NCBI GenBank assembly: GCA_052244495.1
Contig: JBQPXH010000002.1
Length of the DNA: 64,000 bases
DNA from: Cereibacter_A sp052244495
Lineage (GTDB): Bacteria > Pseudomonadota > Alphaproteobacteria > Rhodobacterales > Rhodobacteraceae
Strand: one strand, 5' to 3'
The notes under the pieces are model-generated. The model made no database searches, was not told where the DNA came from, and was given only the letters and a program-made list of their open reading frames with translations. The translations under genes and the position numbers were made by a program. Below are positions 25,094-33,408 of the stretch, one piece after another; position 1 is the stretch's first letter, and every line of letters starts with the position of its first letter.

Positions 25094-27007
25094 TCAGGCG
25101 CGGCGCGCCAGCACCTCCACGCCCAGCGTCTCGAGCGCCTTGCGCTCGATATCGGCCGCATTCAGGCCGGCCGTCGCATACATCGCTTCGGCGCTGCCGT
25201 GGTCGATGAACGTGTCCGGCAGAACCATGGAGCGGTAGCGGAAGCCACGGTCGAAGACGCCTTCCTCGGCCAGAAGCTGGGCGACATGGCTGCCGAAGCC
25301 GCCGATGGCGCCTTCCTCGATGGTGATGAGCGCCTCGTGATGTGCGGCAAGCTGCAGGATCAGGTCGCGGTCGAGCGGCTTGGCGAAGCGCGCATCCGCC
25401 ACCGTGGGCGAGATCCCGCGCGCAGCCAGCGCCTCGGCGGCCACCTGCACCTCGGACAGGCGCGTGCCGAAGGAGAGAAGCGCGATGCGCGTCCCCTCGC
25501 TCACGATCCGGCCACGCCCGATCTGGAGCGGCACGCCCCGCGTCGGCATCTCGACGCCCACGCCATCACCCCGCGGATAGCGGAAGGCGATCGGACCCTC
25601 GTCATGCGCCACGGCGGTTGCGACCATGTGCACCAGTTCCGCCTCGTCGGCGGCGGCCATGACAACGATGCCCGGCAGGTTCGACAGGAAGGCCACGTCG
25701 AATGATCCCGCATGGGTGGCCCCGTCGGCGCCCACAAGCCCCGCCCGGTCGATGGCGAAGCGCACGGGCAGGCGCTGGATCGCCACGTCATGCACGATCT
25801 GGTCGTAGCCGCGCTGCAGGAAAGTCGAATAGATCGCGCAGAAGGGCCGCATGCCCCCGGCCGCCAGCGCCGCCGAGAAGGTCACGGCATGTTGCTCGGC
25901 GATGCCCACGTCGAAGATCCGCTTGGGGAAGCGGTCCGCGAAGAGATTGAGGCCCGTCCCGTCCGGCATGGCGGCGGTCACGGCGCAGATCTTCTCGTCC
26001 GCCTCGGCCTCCTTGATCAGGCTTTGGGCGAAGACCTTGGTGTAGGACGGCGCGTTCGAGACCGGCTTCACCTGCGCGCCGGTCAGGACGTTGAACTTGT
26101 TCGTGGCATGGCCGCGATCGCGCGCGGCTTCGGCGGGCGCGTAGCCCTTGCCCTTCTTCGTGATCACGTGGATGAGGACAGGCCCGCTCGCGCGCTGCTT
26201 TACCGTGCGCAGCACCGGCAGAAGCTGGTCGAGGTCGTGCCCGTCGATGGGACCGACGTAGGAGAAGCCCAGCTCCTCGAACAGCGTGCCGCCGACCGTG
26301 ACGCTCTTCAGCATCTCCTTGGCGCGGCGCGCGCCCTCCTGGAACGGTTCGGGCAGAAGGCCCAGCGCACCCTTGGCCGCCGCCTTGAAGTCCTGGAACG
26401 GGGCGCCCGCATAGAGGCGCGAGAGATAGGACGAGAGCGCCCCCACCGGCGGCGCGATGCTCATCTCGTTGTCGTTCAGGATCACGATGACGCGGTTCTT
26501 GAGGTGCCCGCCGTGGTTGAGCGCCTCGAAGGCCATGCCGGCCGACATCGAGCCGTCGCCGATCACCGCCACCGCGTCGCCGGTATCCCCGCCAAGTTCG
26601 CGCGCGGCGGCGAAGCCCACCGCGGCCGAGATCGAAGTCGAGGAATGGCCAGCGCCGAAGCAGTCATAAGGGCTTTCCGACCGTTTGGTGAAGCCCGAGA
26701 GGCCCCCGCCCTGCCGCAGCGTGCGGATGCGGTCGCGCCGGCCGGTCAGGATCTTGTGCGGATAGCACTGGTGGCCCACGTCCCAGATGATCTTGTCGCG
26801 CGGGGCATCGAAGACCGCATGCAGCGCCACTGTCAGCTCGACCACGCCGAGACCCGCGCCGAGGTGCCCGCCGGTTACCGAGACGGCCGAGATCGTCTCG
26901 GCCCGCAGCTCGTCGGCGAGGCTGCGCAGGTCGCGGTCGTTGAGGCCCTTGATATCGACCGGGAGCGTCACCCGGTCGAGCGTCGGCGTGCGGGGTCTGT
27001 CGGTCAT
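25094..27007 (-). CDS. dxs: 1-deoxy-D-xylulose-5-phosphate synthase
   Basis: First enzyme of the MEP isoprenoid pathway: pyruvate plus glyceraldehyde 3-phosphate to DXP, with thiamine diphosphate. 637 residues with the signature GHQCYPHKILTGRRD, GGLSGFTKRSESPYD and GAGHSSTSISAA, the ThDP motif IGDGSMSAGMAFEALNHGG...ILNDN, and the transketolase C-domain FVxR-type DRAGLVGADGATHAG. Fourth gene of an HDAC-xseB-ispA-dxs operon, 9 bases after ispA. It feeds carotenoid, quinone and (if present) bacteriochlorophyll synthesis. Confidence 0.97.
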   Translation of the reverse strand: MTDRPRTPTLDRVTLPVDIKGLNDRDLRSLADELRAETISAVSVTGGHLGAGLGVVELTVALHAVFDAPRDKIIWDVGHQCYPHKILTGRRDRIRTLRQGGGLSGFTKRSESPYDCFGAGHSSTSISAAVGFAAARELGGDTGDAVAVIGDGSMSAGMAFEALNHGGHLKNRVIVILNDNEMSIAPPVGALSSYLSRLYAGAPFQDFKAAAKGALGLLPEPFQEGARRAKEMLKSVTVGGTLFEELGFSYVGPIDGHDLDQLLPVLRTVKQRASGPVLIHVITKKGKGYAPAEAARDRGHATNKFNVLTGAQVKPVSNAPSYTKVFAQSLIKEAEADEKICAVTAAMPDGTGLNLFADRFPKRIFDVGIAEQHAVTFSAALAAGGMRPFCAIYSTFLQRGYDQIVHDVAIQRLPVRFAIDRAGLVGADGATHAGSFDVAFLSNLPGIVVMAAADEAELVHMVATAVAHDEGPIAFRYPRGDGVGVEMPTRGVPLQIGRGRIVSEGTRIALLSFGTRLSEVQVAAEALAARGISPTVADARFAKPLDRDLILQLAAHHEALITIEEGAIGGFGSHVAQLLAEEGVFDRGFRYRSMVLPDTFIDHGSAEAMYATAGLNAADIERKALETLGVEVLARRA

Positions 27008-27016
27008 GGTCTTCCT

Positions 27017-27886
27017 TCAGCTTTCACGCGATATGACGAAGCGCGCGGCCTCGATCAATGTTCCTGCCTCGGCGCCGTAGGGGGCAAGCGCCGCCTCGGC
27101 CTCCTCCACCAGAGCCCGCGCCCGCGCCTTGGCGCCGTCGAGCCCGAGGAGCGAGACGAAGGTGGCCTTCCCGGCTTCGGCATCCTTCTGGAGCCGCTTG
27201 CCCGCCTTGTCCGCATCGCCCTCGACATCGAGAATGTCGTCGGCGATCTGGAACGCAAGCCCGAGAGCCGTGGCGTATCGGCGCAGCGGCACCCGGTCCG
27301 CCTGCCCGAGGATGGCGCCGGCCTCGGCCGACCAGCGGATCAGCGCGCCGGTCTTGCCGGCCTGCAGATGGGTGATCTGCTCGAGCGTGAGCGGCACGGC
27401 TGCCGTTTCGGCCGCGATGTCGAGCGCCTGCCCCAGCACCATGCCCTCGGCGCCGGAAGCCTTGGCAAGGCTCGCCACCAGCTCGATACGGACCTCGGCC
27501 GGACCGAGCGCCGGATCTGCCAGAAGCTCGAAGGCGAGCGTCTGCAGCGCGTCGCCCGCAAGCACCGCGGTGCATTCGTCCCACTTCCTGTGGACGGTGG
27601 GCAGGCCGCGGCGCAGGTCGTCATCGTCCATGCAGGGCATGTCGTCATGCACGAGGCTGTAGGCGTGCAGCGCCTCGATCGAGGCCGCAGCACTCACCGC
27701 AGCCTCGGGCGCGATCCCGTGCAGCCGGGCGGATTCGAGCACGAGAAAGCCCCGCAGCCGCTTTCCGCCCTGCACGGCATAGCGCATGGCATGAACCACC
27801 GGCAGGTCCTCGCGGTCCGCCAGCGCCGCATCGAGCCGCGCCTGAACCTGCGCGGCCGCATCCGTCAAAGCCCTGGAAAAGGTCAC
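27017..27886 (-). CDS. ispA: Farnesyl diphosphate synthase (polyprenyl synthetase)
   Basis: Condenses IPP with DMAPP and GPP to farnesyl diphosphate. 289 residues with the first Asp-rich motif DDMPCMDDDDLRRG and second FQIADDILDVEGD, GGKRLR near residue 43 for IPP binding, and LQAGKTGALI. I use GTG at 27886, preceded by GGAGG; it overlaps the xseB stop as GTGA, so translation is coupled. Sits between xseB and dxs as in many proteobacteria. Confidence 0.96.
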   Translation of the reverse strand: MTFSRALTDAAAQVQARLDAALADREDLPVVHAMRYAVQGGKRLRGFLVLESARLHGIAPEAAVSAAASIEALHAYSLVHDDMPCMDDDDLRRGLPTVHRKWDECTAVLAGDALQTLAFELLADPALGPAEVRIELVASLAKASGAEGMVLGQALDIAAETAAVPLTLEQITHLQAGKTGALIRWSAEAGAILGQADRVPLRRYATALGLAFQIADDILDVEGDADKAGKRLQKDAEAGKATFVSLLGLDGAKARARALVEEAEAALAPYGAEAGTLIEAARFVISRES

Positions 27887-28122
27887 AATCCCTCCGCCGG
27901 AACCGTCCCCGTCGCACGGCCTTCGGCGGCGCGGATCAGTTCCACCTTGTCCTCGGCATCCTTCAGCTTCTGCGCGCAATGCGCCTTGAGCGCAGACCCG
28001 CGCTCATAGAGGCGGATGGATTCGTCCAGCGGCACATCGCCCTTCTCCAAGGCGGTCACGACGGCTTCCAGCGCCGCCATCGCCTCTTCGAACGTCATTT
28101 CTGCCACTGCTTTTTCCGTCAT
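27883..28122 (-). CDS. xseB: Exodeoxyribonuclease VII small subunit
   Basis: Short helical partner of XseA in the single-strand-specific exonuclease VII. 79 residues with the family pattern TFEEAMAALEAVVTALEKGDVPLDESIRLYERG and LKDAEDKVELI. Overlaps the HDAC-family gene upstream by four bases (28119-28122) and ispA downstream by four. xseA is not in the window. Confidence 0.95.
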   Translation of the reverse strand: MTEKAVAEMTFEEAMAALEAVVTALEKGDVPLDESIRLYERGSALKAHCAQKLKDAEDKVELIRAAEGRATGTVPAEGL

Positions 28123-29042
28123 GCGCTCCGCTCCAGAAGGACGCCCACATGCACCGCGCTGCTCGCGGCGAGGGCAGGCAGATCATAACCACCCTCGAGT
28201 GTCGATACCACCCGCCCGCCGCATGACGCCGCAGCCAGATCGCACAGACGCTCCGTCAGCCAGCGGAAATCCTCCTCGCGCCAGTTGAGGTTCGCCAGCG
28301 GATCGGCCGCATGTGCGTCAAAACCCGCCGAGATCAGGATCAGCTCGGGCTGCCAGTCCTCGATGCGCCGGAAGGCCTCCGCCCAGGCCTCGCGCATTTC
28401 GGCGCCCCCGCTTCCGGCGGCCAGTGGCAGGTTCAGGATCTGGCCGTGCGCGCCCTGCTCCGAGGTCGCGCCGGTGCCGGGATAAAGCGGCATCTGGTGG
28501 CTCGAGACGAAGAGCGCGCGGCTCTCGTCCCACAGCAGGTCCTGCGTGCCGTTCCCATGGTGGACGTCGAAATCCACCACCGCGACACGACCCAGCCCAT
28601 GATGGTCGAGCGCCCGCTTTGCCGCGATGGCCACGCTGCCGAACAGGCAGAAGCCCATTGGCGTCTCGCGCTCGGCATGATGCCCCGGGGGCCTGCAGCC
28701 CACGAAGGCCGAGGCCGCCTCGCCCCCCAGCACGAGATCCACTGCGGCGCAGGTGCCACCGACGGCGCGAAGGGCCGCCTCGCAGGATCCCGGCGACATC
28801 CAGGTGTCGGGATCGAGCCCCCGGATGCCCTCTGCCGGCTCGGAGTCGCGGATGCGGTCGAGGTAGCGCTGCGGATGGCAACGAAGCACTTCGGCATCCT
28901 CCGCCACGGGCGCCTCGCGCCGCTCGAGCGGCAACTCGTCGAGCCCTGCCGCCACCGCCGCCATCCTCTCGATGCGTTCGGGATGTCCCTCGGGCGTCAC
29001 ATGCGCCTCGGACGCCGGGTGCGAAATCCAGACCACCGTCAT
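28119..29042 (-). CDS. Histone-deacetylase-family zinc amidohydrolase
   Basis: Class II HDAC-like / acetylpolyamine amidohydrolase fold, 307 residues. Motifs: HPERIERMAAVAAGL, RPPGHHAERETPMGFCLF (catalytic His-His), VVDFDVHHGNGTQDL (metal-binding Asp and His) and SAGFDAHAADPL (second metal Asp), all intact. Bacterial members deacetylate small amides (polyamines, acetoin utilisation AcuC-like) or proteins; the substrate here is unknown. GGAGGAGACGGC precedes the ATG at 29042. Head of the isoprenoid operon through a four-base overlap with xseB. Confidence 0.88.
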   Translation of the reverse strand: MTVVWISHPASEAHVTPEGHPERIERMAAVAAGLDELPLERREAPVAEDAEVLRCHPQRYLDRIRDSEPAEGIRGLDPDTWMSPGSCEAALRAVGGTCAAVDLVLGGEAASAFVGCRPPGHHAERETPMGFCLFGSVAIAAKRALDHHGLGRVAVVDFDVHHGNGTQDLLWDESRALFVSSHQMPLYPGTGATSEQGAHGQILNLPLAAGSGGAEMREAWAEAFRRIEDWQPELILISAGFDAHAADPLANLNWREEDFRWLTERLCDLAAASCGGRVVSTLEGGYDLPALAASSAVHVGVLLERSA

Positions 29043-29272
29043 GCCGTCTCCTCCGGTTGCTCTTGCCCAAGCCTGCGGGGAAAGCAGAGGCATCTCAAGC
29101 GCGACGAGTGGAGGAGATGGCGCGTTCCTTCGCGCTTCGTGAAAACCCGCGGTGGTGGCAAGGGGCACGCGCGCCGGACCTTGGGCGCGGCGCGCAACCG
29201 GAAGCGGCTCTGCCGGTGATGCAGGCGGGGCTCCTTGATCGGATGCACCCATCCCGCCCTTGCCTCAAAGGT

Positions 29273-29971
29273 TCAGTCGGGCGCGAGCATGTAGCCCGAC
29301 CCGCGCACCGTCTGAAGGTAGCGCGGCTGGCGCGGATCGACCTCGATCTTCCGGCGAAGCCGCGTGATCTGGACGTCGACCGCCCGCTCCTGGCTCTGGC
29401 CCTCGTCACGCCCGAGATCACCCACCAGCTTTTCGCGCGTCACCGCCTCGCCCGGCTGCGCCGCGAAGATCCGCATCAGCGCGGCCTCCGTCGCCGTCAG
29501 CCGCACGGGCTCGGTTCCCCGCCAGAGTTCGCCCCGCTCGAGATCGTAGCGGACATCGCCCAGATGGAGGACCTTCGGTCCCAGCTCGGGCCGCGCAGTG
29601 GGCACCCTTCGCAGGATCGCGTTGATCCGCAGCAGCAGCTCCTTCGGCTCGAACGGCTTCGCAAGATAGTCGTCCGCGCCGGCCTCGAGCCCTTCGATGC
29701 GGTGCGAGGTCTCGCCCCAAGCGGTCAGCAGCAGGATCGGCGTCGCCAGATCCTCGCGCAGCGCCCGGGTGAGCGAGACGCCATCCTCGCCCGGCATCAT
29801 CACGTCGAGGACGATCATGTCGAACTCTAGCCCGTCGAGAAGCCGCCGGGCCTGCGCCGCGTCGCGTGCGGTCGAGACGAGAAACCCGTTCCTCACCAGG
29901 AATTTCTGCAGGAGGCTGCGAATGCGCTCGTCGTCGTCGACCACCAGCAGATGCGCCTGCGGCTCGCTCAC
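29273..29971 (-). CDS. petR: OmpR-family response regulator PetR
   Basis: DNA-binding response regulator of 232 residues. Receiver domain with the acidic DDD at 12-14, phosphoacceptor Asp56 in IVLDVMMPGEDG and the conserved Lys in YLAKPFEP. The winged-helix output domain holds VRLTATEAALMRIF and the closing IEVDPRQPRYLQTVRGSGYML. It is the PetR type described in R. capsulatus, where the gene pair petPR precedes petABC. Here it overlaps petP by four bases but lies 13 kb from petABC. No histidine kinase gene is adjacent. Confidence 0.85.
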   Translation of the reverse strand: MSEPQAHLLVVDDDERIRSLLQKFLVRNGFLVSTARDAAQARRLLDGLEFDMIVLDVMMPGEDGVSLTRALREDLATPILLLTAWGETSHRIEGLEAGADDYLAKPFEPKELLLRINAILRRVPTARPELGPKVLHLGDVRYDLERGELWRGTEPVRLTATEAALMRIFAAQPGEAVTREKLVGDLGRDEGQSQERAVDVQITRLRRKIEVDPRQPRYLQTVRGSGYMLAPD

Positions 29972-30477
29972 GCTCCACCCTCCTTCAGCGTCTGGTACTG
30001 CCGACGCAACTCGGGATCCATCATGGCCTCGAGCACCTGCCGGAAGCCCTGAACCGCCGCAGGTCCGGCGGCACGATACGCCGCCCTCATGCGCGCCCGC
30101 TGCGAATCCGACAGGGACCGCTCAAGCTCGGTCCCTCGTGACGTGAGGTAGAGGTGACGTTCCCGCTTGTCCACCCGGCCCACGCGGCTCTCGACCAGCC
30201 CGTCCTCGATCAGCGTCCGGAGCACGCGGTTCAGGCTCTGCTTCGTGACGCCCAGAATGGAGAGCAGGTTGTTCACCGTGGTTCCAGGGCTTCGATGAAT
30301 GAAATGCATGGCCCGGTGATGCGCACGCCCGTAATCCAGCTCTTCGAGGATCCGGTCCGGATCGGCGGTGAAGCCGCGATAGGCGAAGAACATCGCCTCG
30401 ATCCCCTTCCTCAGCTGCTCGTCCGTCAGGAACAGGAGCGACTCGCCGCTTCCCGGTCCCGGTCCTCCCTCTGCCAT
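29968..30477 (-). CDS. petP: MarR-family transcriptional regulator PetP
   Basis: Winged-helix regulator of 169 residues. The core FIHRSPGTTVNNLLSILGVTKQSLNRVLRTLIEDGLVESRVGRVDKRERHLYLTS-type region (helix-turn-helix about residues 67-95 plus the wing with DKRER) is classic MarR. The C-terminus is helical for dimerisation. It begins a petP-petR operon and is divergent from ilvE. A palindrome overlaps its own promoter candidate, which would fit autoregulation. The name follows the R. capsulatus petPR arrangement. Confidence 0.85.
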   Translation of the reverse strand: MAEGGPGPGSGESLLFLTDEQLRKGIEAMFFAYRGFTADPDRILEELDYGRAHHRAMHFIHRSPGTTVNNLLSILGVTKQSLNRVLRTLIEDGLVESRVGRVDKRERHLYLTSRGTELERSLSDSQRARMRAAYRAAGPAAVQGFRQVLEAMMDPELRRQYQTLKEGGA

Positions 30478-30500
30478 GACCGCCTCCCTTGTCCGCGCAG

Positions 30501-30537
30501 ATTTTATGTCAGCCTTGTTGACTTTCCAAGACTCAAC
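30501..30537 (-). promoter_or_regulatory. petP promoter with overlapping palindromic operator candidate
   Basis: Minus strand TTGGAA (30524-30529), 17-base spacer, TAAAAT (30501-30506). The -35 lies inside an inverted repeat GTTGA...TCAAC whose arms are 30517-30521 and 30533-30537. A 21-base imperfect dyad is of the size bound by MarR dimers. The same site is 95 bases before the ilvE ATG, so one repressor could affect both genes. Confidence 0.5.
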
Positions 30538-30631
30538 TGTTACCGACAGCCCGTCATTTGCGCAACTTTATGCCCGGTGCGGACCTATCTTGCGCAACTT
30601 ATGCAAAGCGCCTTTGCGCAGGAGAGTGACC

Positions 30632-31498
30632 ATGGCTGGATATGATGATCGCGACGGCAAGATCTGGATGGACGGGAAACTGGTGGAGTGGCGCGAGGCG
30701 AAGGTCCACATCCTGACCCACGCGCTCCATTACGCTTCCTCGGTCTTCGAGGGCGAGCGCTGCTATTCCGGCAGGATCTTCAAGTCGGTGGAGCATTCCG
30801 AGCGGCTGCGCAGGTCCGCGGAACTGCTCGACATGCCGCTGCCCTGGACCGTCGAGGAGATCGAAGCGGCCAAGACGGCGACCCTCGAGGCGAACGGCCT
30901 GACAGATGCCTATGTCCGGGCGCTCGCCTGGCGCGGCGCGGGCGAGGACATGGGGGTCGCATCGGCCCGGAACCCGATCCGCCTGGCGGTCGCCGTCTGG
31001 TCCTGGGGCAACTACTACGGCGATGCCAAGTTCAAGGGCGCGAAGCTCGACATCTCGAAGTGGAAGCGCCCCTCGCCCGAGACGATTCCCAGCGCGGCCA
31101 AGGCGTCGGGCCTCTACATGATCTGCACCATGTCCAAGCACGCTGCGGAAGCGAAGGGCTGCTCGGATGCGATGATGTTCGACTATCGCGGCTACGTCGC
31201 CGAAGCCACCGGCGCCAACATCTTCTTCGTGAAGGACGGCGAGGTCCACACGCCGCTGCCGGACGCGATCCTGAACGGGATCACCCGGCAGACAGTCATC
31301 GGGATGCTGCGCGACAAGGGCATCACCGTGCATGAGCGTTACATCGAAGCGTCGGAACTGGAAGGTTTCGAGCAGTGCTGGCTGACCGGCACCGCGGCCG
31401 AGGTCACCCCCGTCGGACAGATCGGCGACTACAGCTTCGAGGTCGGCGCCCTGACGCGCGAGATCGCCACGGATTACGAGAAGCTCGTCCGCGCCTGA
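30632..31498 (+). CDS. ilvE: Branched-chain amino acid aminotransferase
   Basis: PLP enzyme for the last step of Leu, Ile and Val synthesis. 288 residues of fold type IV: HALHYASSVFEGERCYSG near the N-terminus, the PLP-lysine region ISKWKRPSPETIPSAAKASGLY, and GYVAEATGANIFFVKDGEVHTP, the family signature. The start at 30632 follows GCAGGAGAGTGACC. It is the class typical of alphaproteobacteria. Divergent from petP, convergent with the 56-residue gene. Confidence 0.94.
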   Translation: MAGYDDRDGKIWMDGKLVEWREAKVHILTHALHYASSVFEGERCYSGRIFKSVEHSERLRRSAELLDMPLPWTVEEIEAAKTATLEANGLTDAYVRALAWRGAGEDMGVASARNPIRLAVAVWSWGNYYGDAKFKGAKLDISKWKRPSPETIPSAAKASGLYMICTMSKHAAEAKGCSDAMMFDYRGYVAEATGANIFFVKDGEVHTPLPDAILNGITRQTVIGMLRDKGITVHERYIEASELEGFEQCWLTGTAAEVTPVGQIGDYSFEVGALTREIATDYEKLVRA

Positions 31499-31553
31499 GC
31501 GCGGCGCCGGTCGGCGCCGAGCCCACGGCAGGTCGGTCCGGGCAACGGGTTCA

Positions 31554-31586
31554 AATGAAAAGGGGCGCGCCCTCGGGCACGCCCCC
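31554..31586 (-). terminator. Terminator of the 56-residue gene
   Basis: On the minus strand GGGGCG...CGCCCC with an inner GCCC/GGGC pairing is followed by TTTTCATTT. The T-run favours the minus direction; in the plus direction it may also help end ilvE. Confidence 0.75.
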
Positions 31587-31605
31587 GTTCCGTCCGCGCG
31601 GAAGC

Positions 31606-31776
31606 TCAGGCCTCGCGGCCGCGCGCGATCCGCAGGAATTCGAGCACCCGACGGTTCCCCGACGGCCGGGTCTCGGCCCTGTGCCAGAAGGAGCGCGGAT
31701 TGCGCGCCAACCGCAGGAAATTCTTCACCCGTCCGCCGTCCGAAGGGGTGCGCTTGTCAGCAAGGTGACGGCTCAT
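31606..31776 (-). CDS. Tiny basic protein with an internal repeat, 56 residues
   Basis: Not a recognised family. About a third of the residues are Arg, Lys or His. Two near-copies of one motif are present: RVKNFLRLAR (residues 16-25) and RVLEFLRIAR (43-52), 27 residues apart, each an amphipathic helix in outline. AAGGAGG six bases before the ATG is a near-perfect ribosome-binding site, and the gene has its own promoter and terminator, which argues that it is real. The charge suggests RNA, DNA or ribosome binding, but that is inference. Confidence 0.8.
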   Translation of the reverse strand: MSRHLADKRTPSDGGRVKNFLRLARNPRSFWHRAETRPSGNRRVLEFLRIARGREA

Positions 31777-31807
31777 GTCTGTCCTCCTTGAGTTTGCAGA
31801 CCGCCTG

Positions 31808-31836
31808 AATATAGGGCGAGTCGCCCCATGAACCAA
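31808..31836 (-). promoter_or_regulatory. Promoter of the 56-residue gene with a palindrome in its spacer
   Basis: Minus strand TTGGTT (31831-31836), exactly 17 bases, TATATT (31808-31813). The spacer contains the palindrome GGGCGA-G-TCGCCC (31814-31826, plus-strand reading), a typical place for a repressor. The start codon is 32 bases downstream. Confidence 0.65.
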
Positions 31837-31845
31837 GCGATGAGG

Positions 31846-32274
31846 TCAAGGTTCCGAGCCGGGTCCGAAGCGGTGCGGCAATCGGCGCGGCTCTTCCTGC
31901 GGCGCAAAGAAGCCGGAGACCGCCTGCATGGCGGCGGAGGCCACCCGCTCGAGCCCCATTGCCTGCACGATCGCCGGCTGGGACGAGGCGAGCGCCAGCG
32001 ACCCGAAGAGTCCGATCCAGACGAACACGATCCCGTTGAGAAGCATCCCGAAGGGCTGCTTGCGCGTCTTGTGCCGAAACTGGCGCTGCGCGACCTTCGC
32101 CCCGATCCAGCCACCGGCGGCCGCCAGAAGCAGCAGGTTTGCCTCCGGCATGCGCCAGCCGCCCTCGATGGCGCGGCGCTTGTCGAGCCGGAAGGCAAAC
32201 CAGGCGACCAGGTTCGCAAACAGCAGATGGAGCATCAGCGAAACGGGCAGGGACGGGGCAAGAGCGGTCAGCAT
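31846..32274 (-). CDS. DUF1294-family membrane protein
   Basis: Small membrane protein of 142 residues with three to four hydrophobic helices. The DUF1294 hallmark is visible: FRLDKRRAIEGGWRMPEANLLLLAAAGGWIGAKVAQRQFRHKTRKQPF. Function unknown; in other proteins this domain is fused to a cold-shock domain, which is absent here. The ATG at 32274 has AGGAGG seven bases upstream. It lies downstream of queG (28-base gap), probably co-transcribed. Confidence 0.85.
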   Translation of the reverse strand: MLTALAPSLPVSLMLHLLFANLVAWFAFRLDKRRAIEGGWRMPEANLLLLAAAGGWIGAKVAQRQFRHKTRKQPFGMLLNGIVFVWIGLFGSLALASSQPAIVQAMGLERVASAAMQAVSGFFAPQEEPRRLPHRFGPGSEP

Positions 32275-32302
32275 GGGCACCTCCTGCGCCGCATCTGCCG
32301 CC

Positions 32303-33349
32303 TCAATGCGGCAAATTTTGGGACAGCCGGGCCAGCGCCCAGCGCGCCGCATCGGCCACGGTCGCGTCCGGATCGTCGAGGAGGGCCCCAGCGACGGACC
32401 GCAGCGACGGATCTCCGGAATTGCCGATCGCATACAGCACGTTGCGCACGAAGCGGTTGCGCCCGATCCGCTTGATCGGGCTGCCGGCGAAGCGTGCGCG
32501 GAAGCCCGTGTCGTCGAGCGCGGCCAGTTCCGCGAGAGGCGGCGCCCCCACCCGCGCGGCATAGCCGATCTCCTGCGCCGCCACCGCGAACTTGTTCCAG
32601 GGACAGACGGCCAGGCAGTCGTCGCAGCCGTAGATCCGGTTGCCCATCAGGCCGCGCAACTCTTCGGGCACCGGACCATGATGCTCGATCGTCAGGTAGG
32701 AGATGCAGCGGCGCGCATCGAGCTGGAACGGGGCCGGAAAGGCCCCCGTCGGGCAGGCATCGAGGCAGGCCCGGCAAGAGCCGCAGTGCTCGCGCTCCGG
32801 TTCGTCGGGCGGCAGGTCGAGCGTGGTGAAGATCGAGCCGAGGAAGAACCAGTTGCCAAGCTCGCGGCTGAGGAGGTTCGTGTGCTTGCCCTGCCAGCCG
32901 AGCCCCGCGGCCTCGGCGAGCGGCTTCTCCATCACCGGGGCGGTATCGACGAAGACCTTGATCTCGCAGCCGGTCTCGGAGACGAGCCAGCGTCCGAGGC
33001 GTTTCAGCCGCTTCTTCACGAGGTCATGATAGTCCTTGCCCTGCGCGTAGACTGAGACCGCGCCCCGCCCGCGCTCTTCCAGCGCCAGACGCGGATCCTC
33101 CTCGGGCGTATAGAGCTCCGCCAGCATGATGATCGACCGCGCCTCCGGCCAGAGGGCGGCGGCGCTGCCGCGCCACGCCTCGCGCTCTTCCATCCAGCCC
33201 ATCTGCCCGTGCCGCCCGGCCTCGAGGAAGGCGCGCAGCCGACCCGCCGTCTCCGGCGCAGCATCCGGCGCACAGATGCCAAGTCGCGCGAAGCCCTCAT
33301 CGCGCGCGCGCGCCTCCAGGCGCTCCCTGAGCGACTTATCCGCCTTCAT
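32303..33349 (-). CDS. queG: Epoxyqueuosine reductase
   Basis: Cobalamin-dependent iron-sulfur enzyme that reduces epoxyqueuosine to queuosine in tRNA. 348 residues: an N-terminal B12-binding reductase domain, two 4Fe-4S motifs (CGSCRACLDACPTGAF and CDDCLAVCPWNK), the substrate-side ARRCISYLTIEHHGPVPE, and a short C-terminal HEAT-like tail. Complete. Neighbours (GST, mtgA, DUF1294) lie on the same strand in a loose cluster with no obvious shared function. Confidence 0.95.
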   Translation of the reverse strand: MKADKSLRERLEARARDEGFARLGICAPDAAPETAGRLRAFLEAGRHGQMGWMEEREAWRGSAAALWPEARSIIMLAELYTPEEDPRLALEERGRGAVSVYAQGKDYHDLVKKRLKRLGRWLVSETGCEIKVFVDTAPVMEKPLAEAAGLGWQGKHTNLLSRELGNWFFLGSIFTTLDLPPDEPEREHCGSCRACLDACPTGAFPAPFQLDARRCISYLTIEHHGPVPEELRGLMGNRIYGCDDCLAVCPWNKFAVAAQEIGYAARVGAPPLAELAALDDTGFRARFAGSPIKRIGRNRFVRNVLYAIGNSGDPSLRSVAGALLDDPDATVADAARWALARLSQNLPH

Positions 33350-33408
33350 TCTCGCTCAAATATCCCACGGGGGGCGCGGGGGGCGTGAAGCCCCCCGCAC
33401 GGTTCCGA

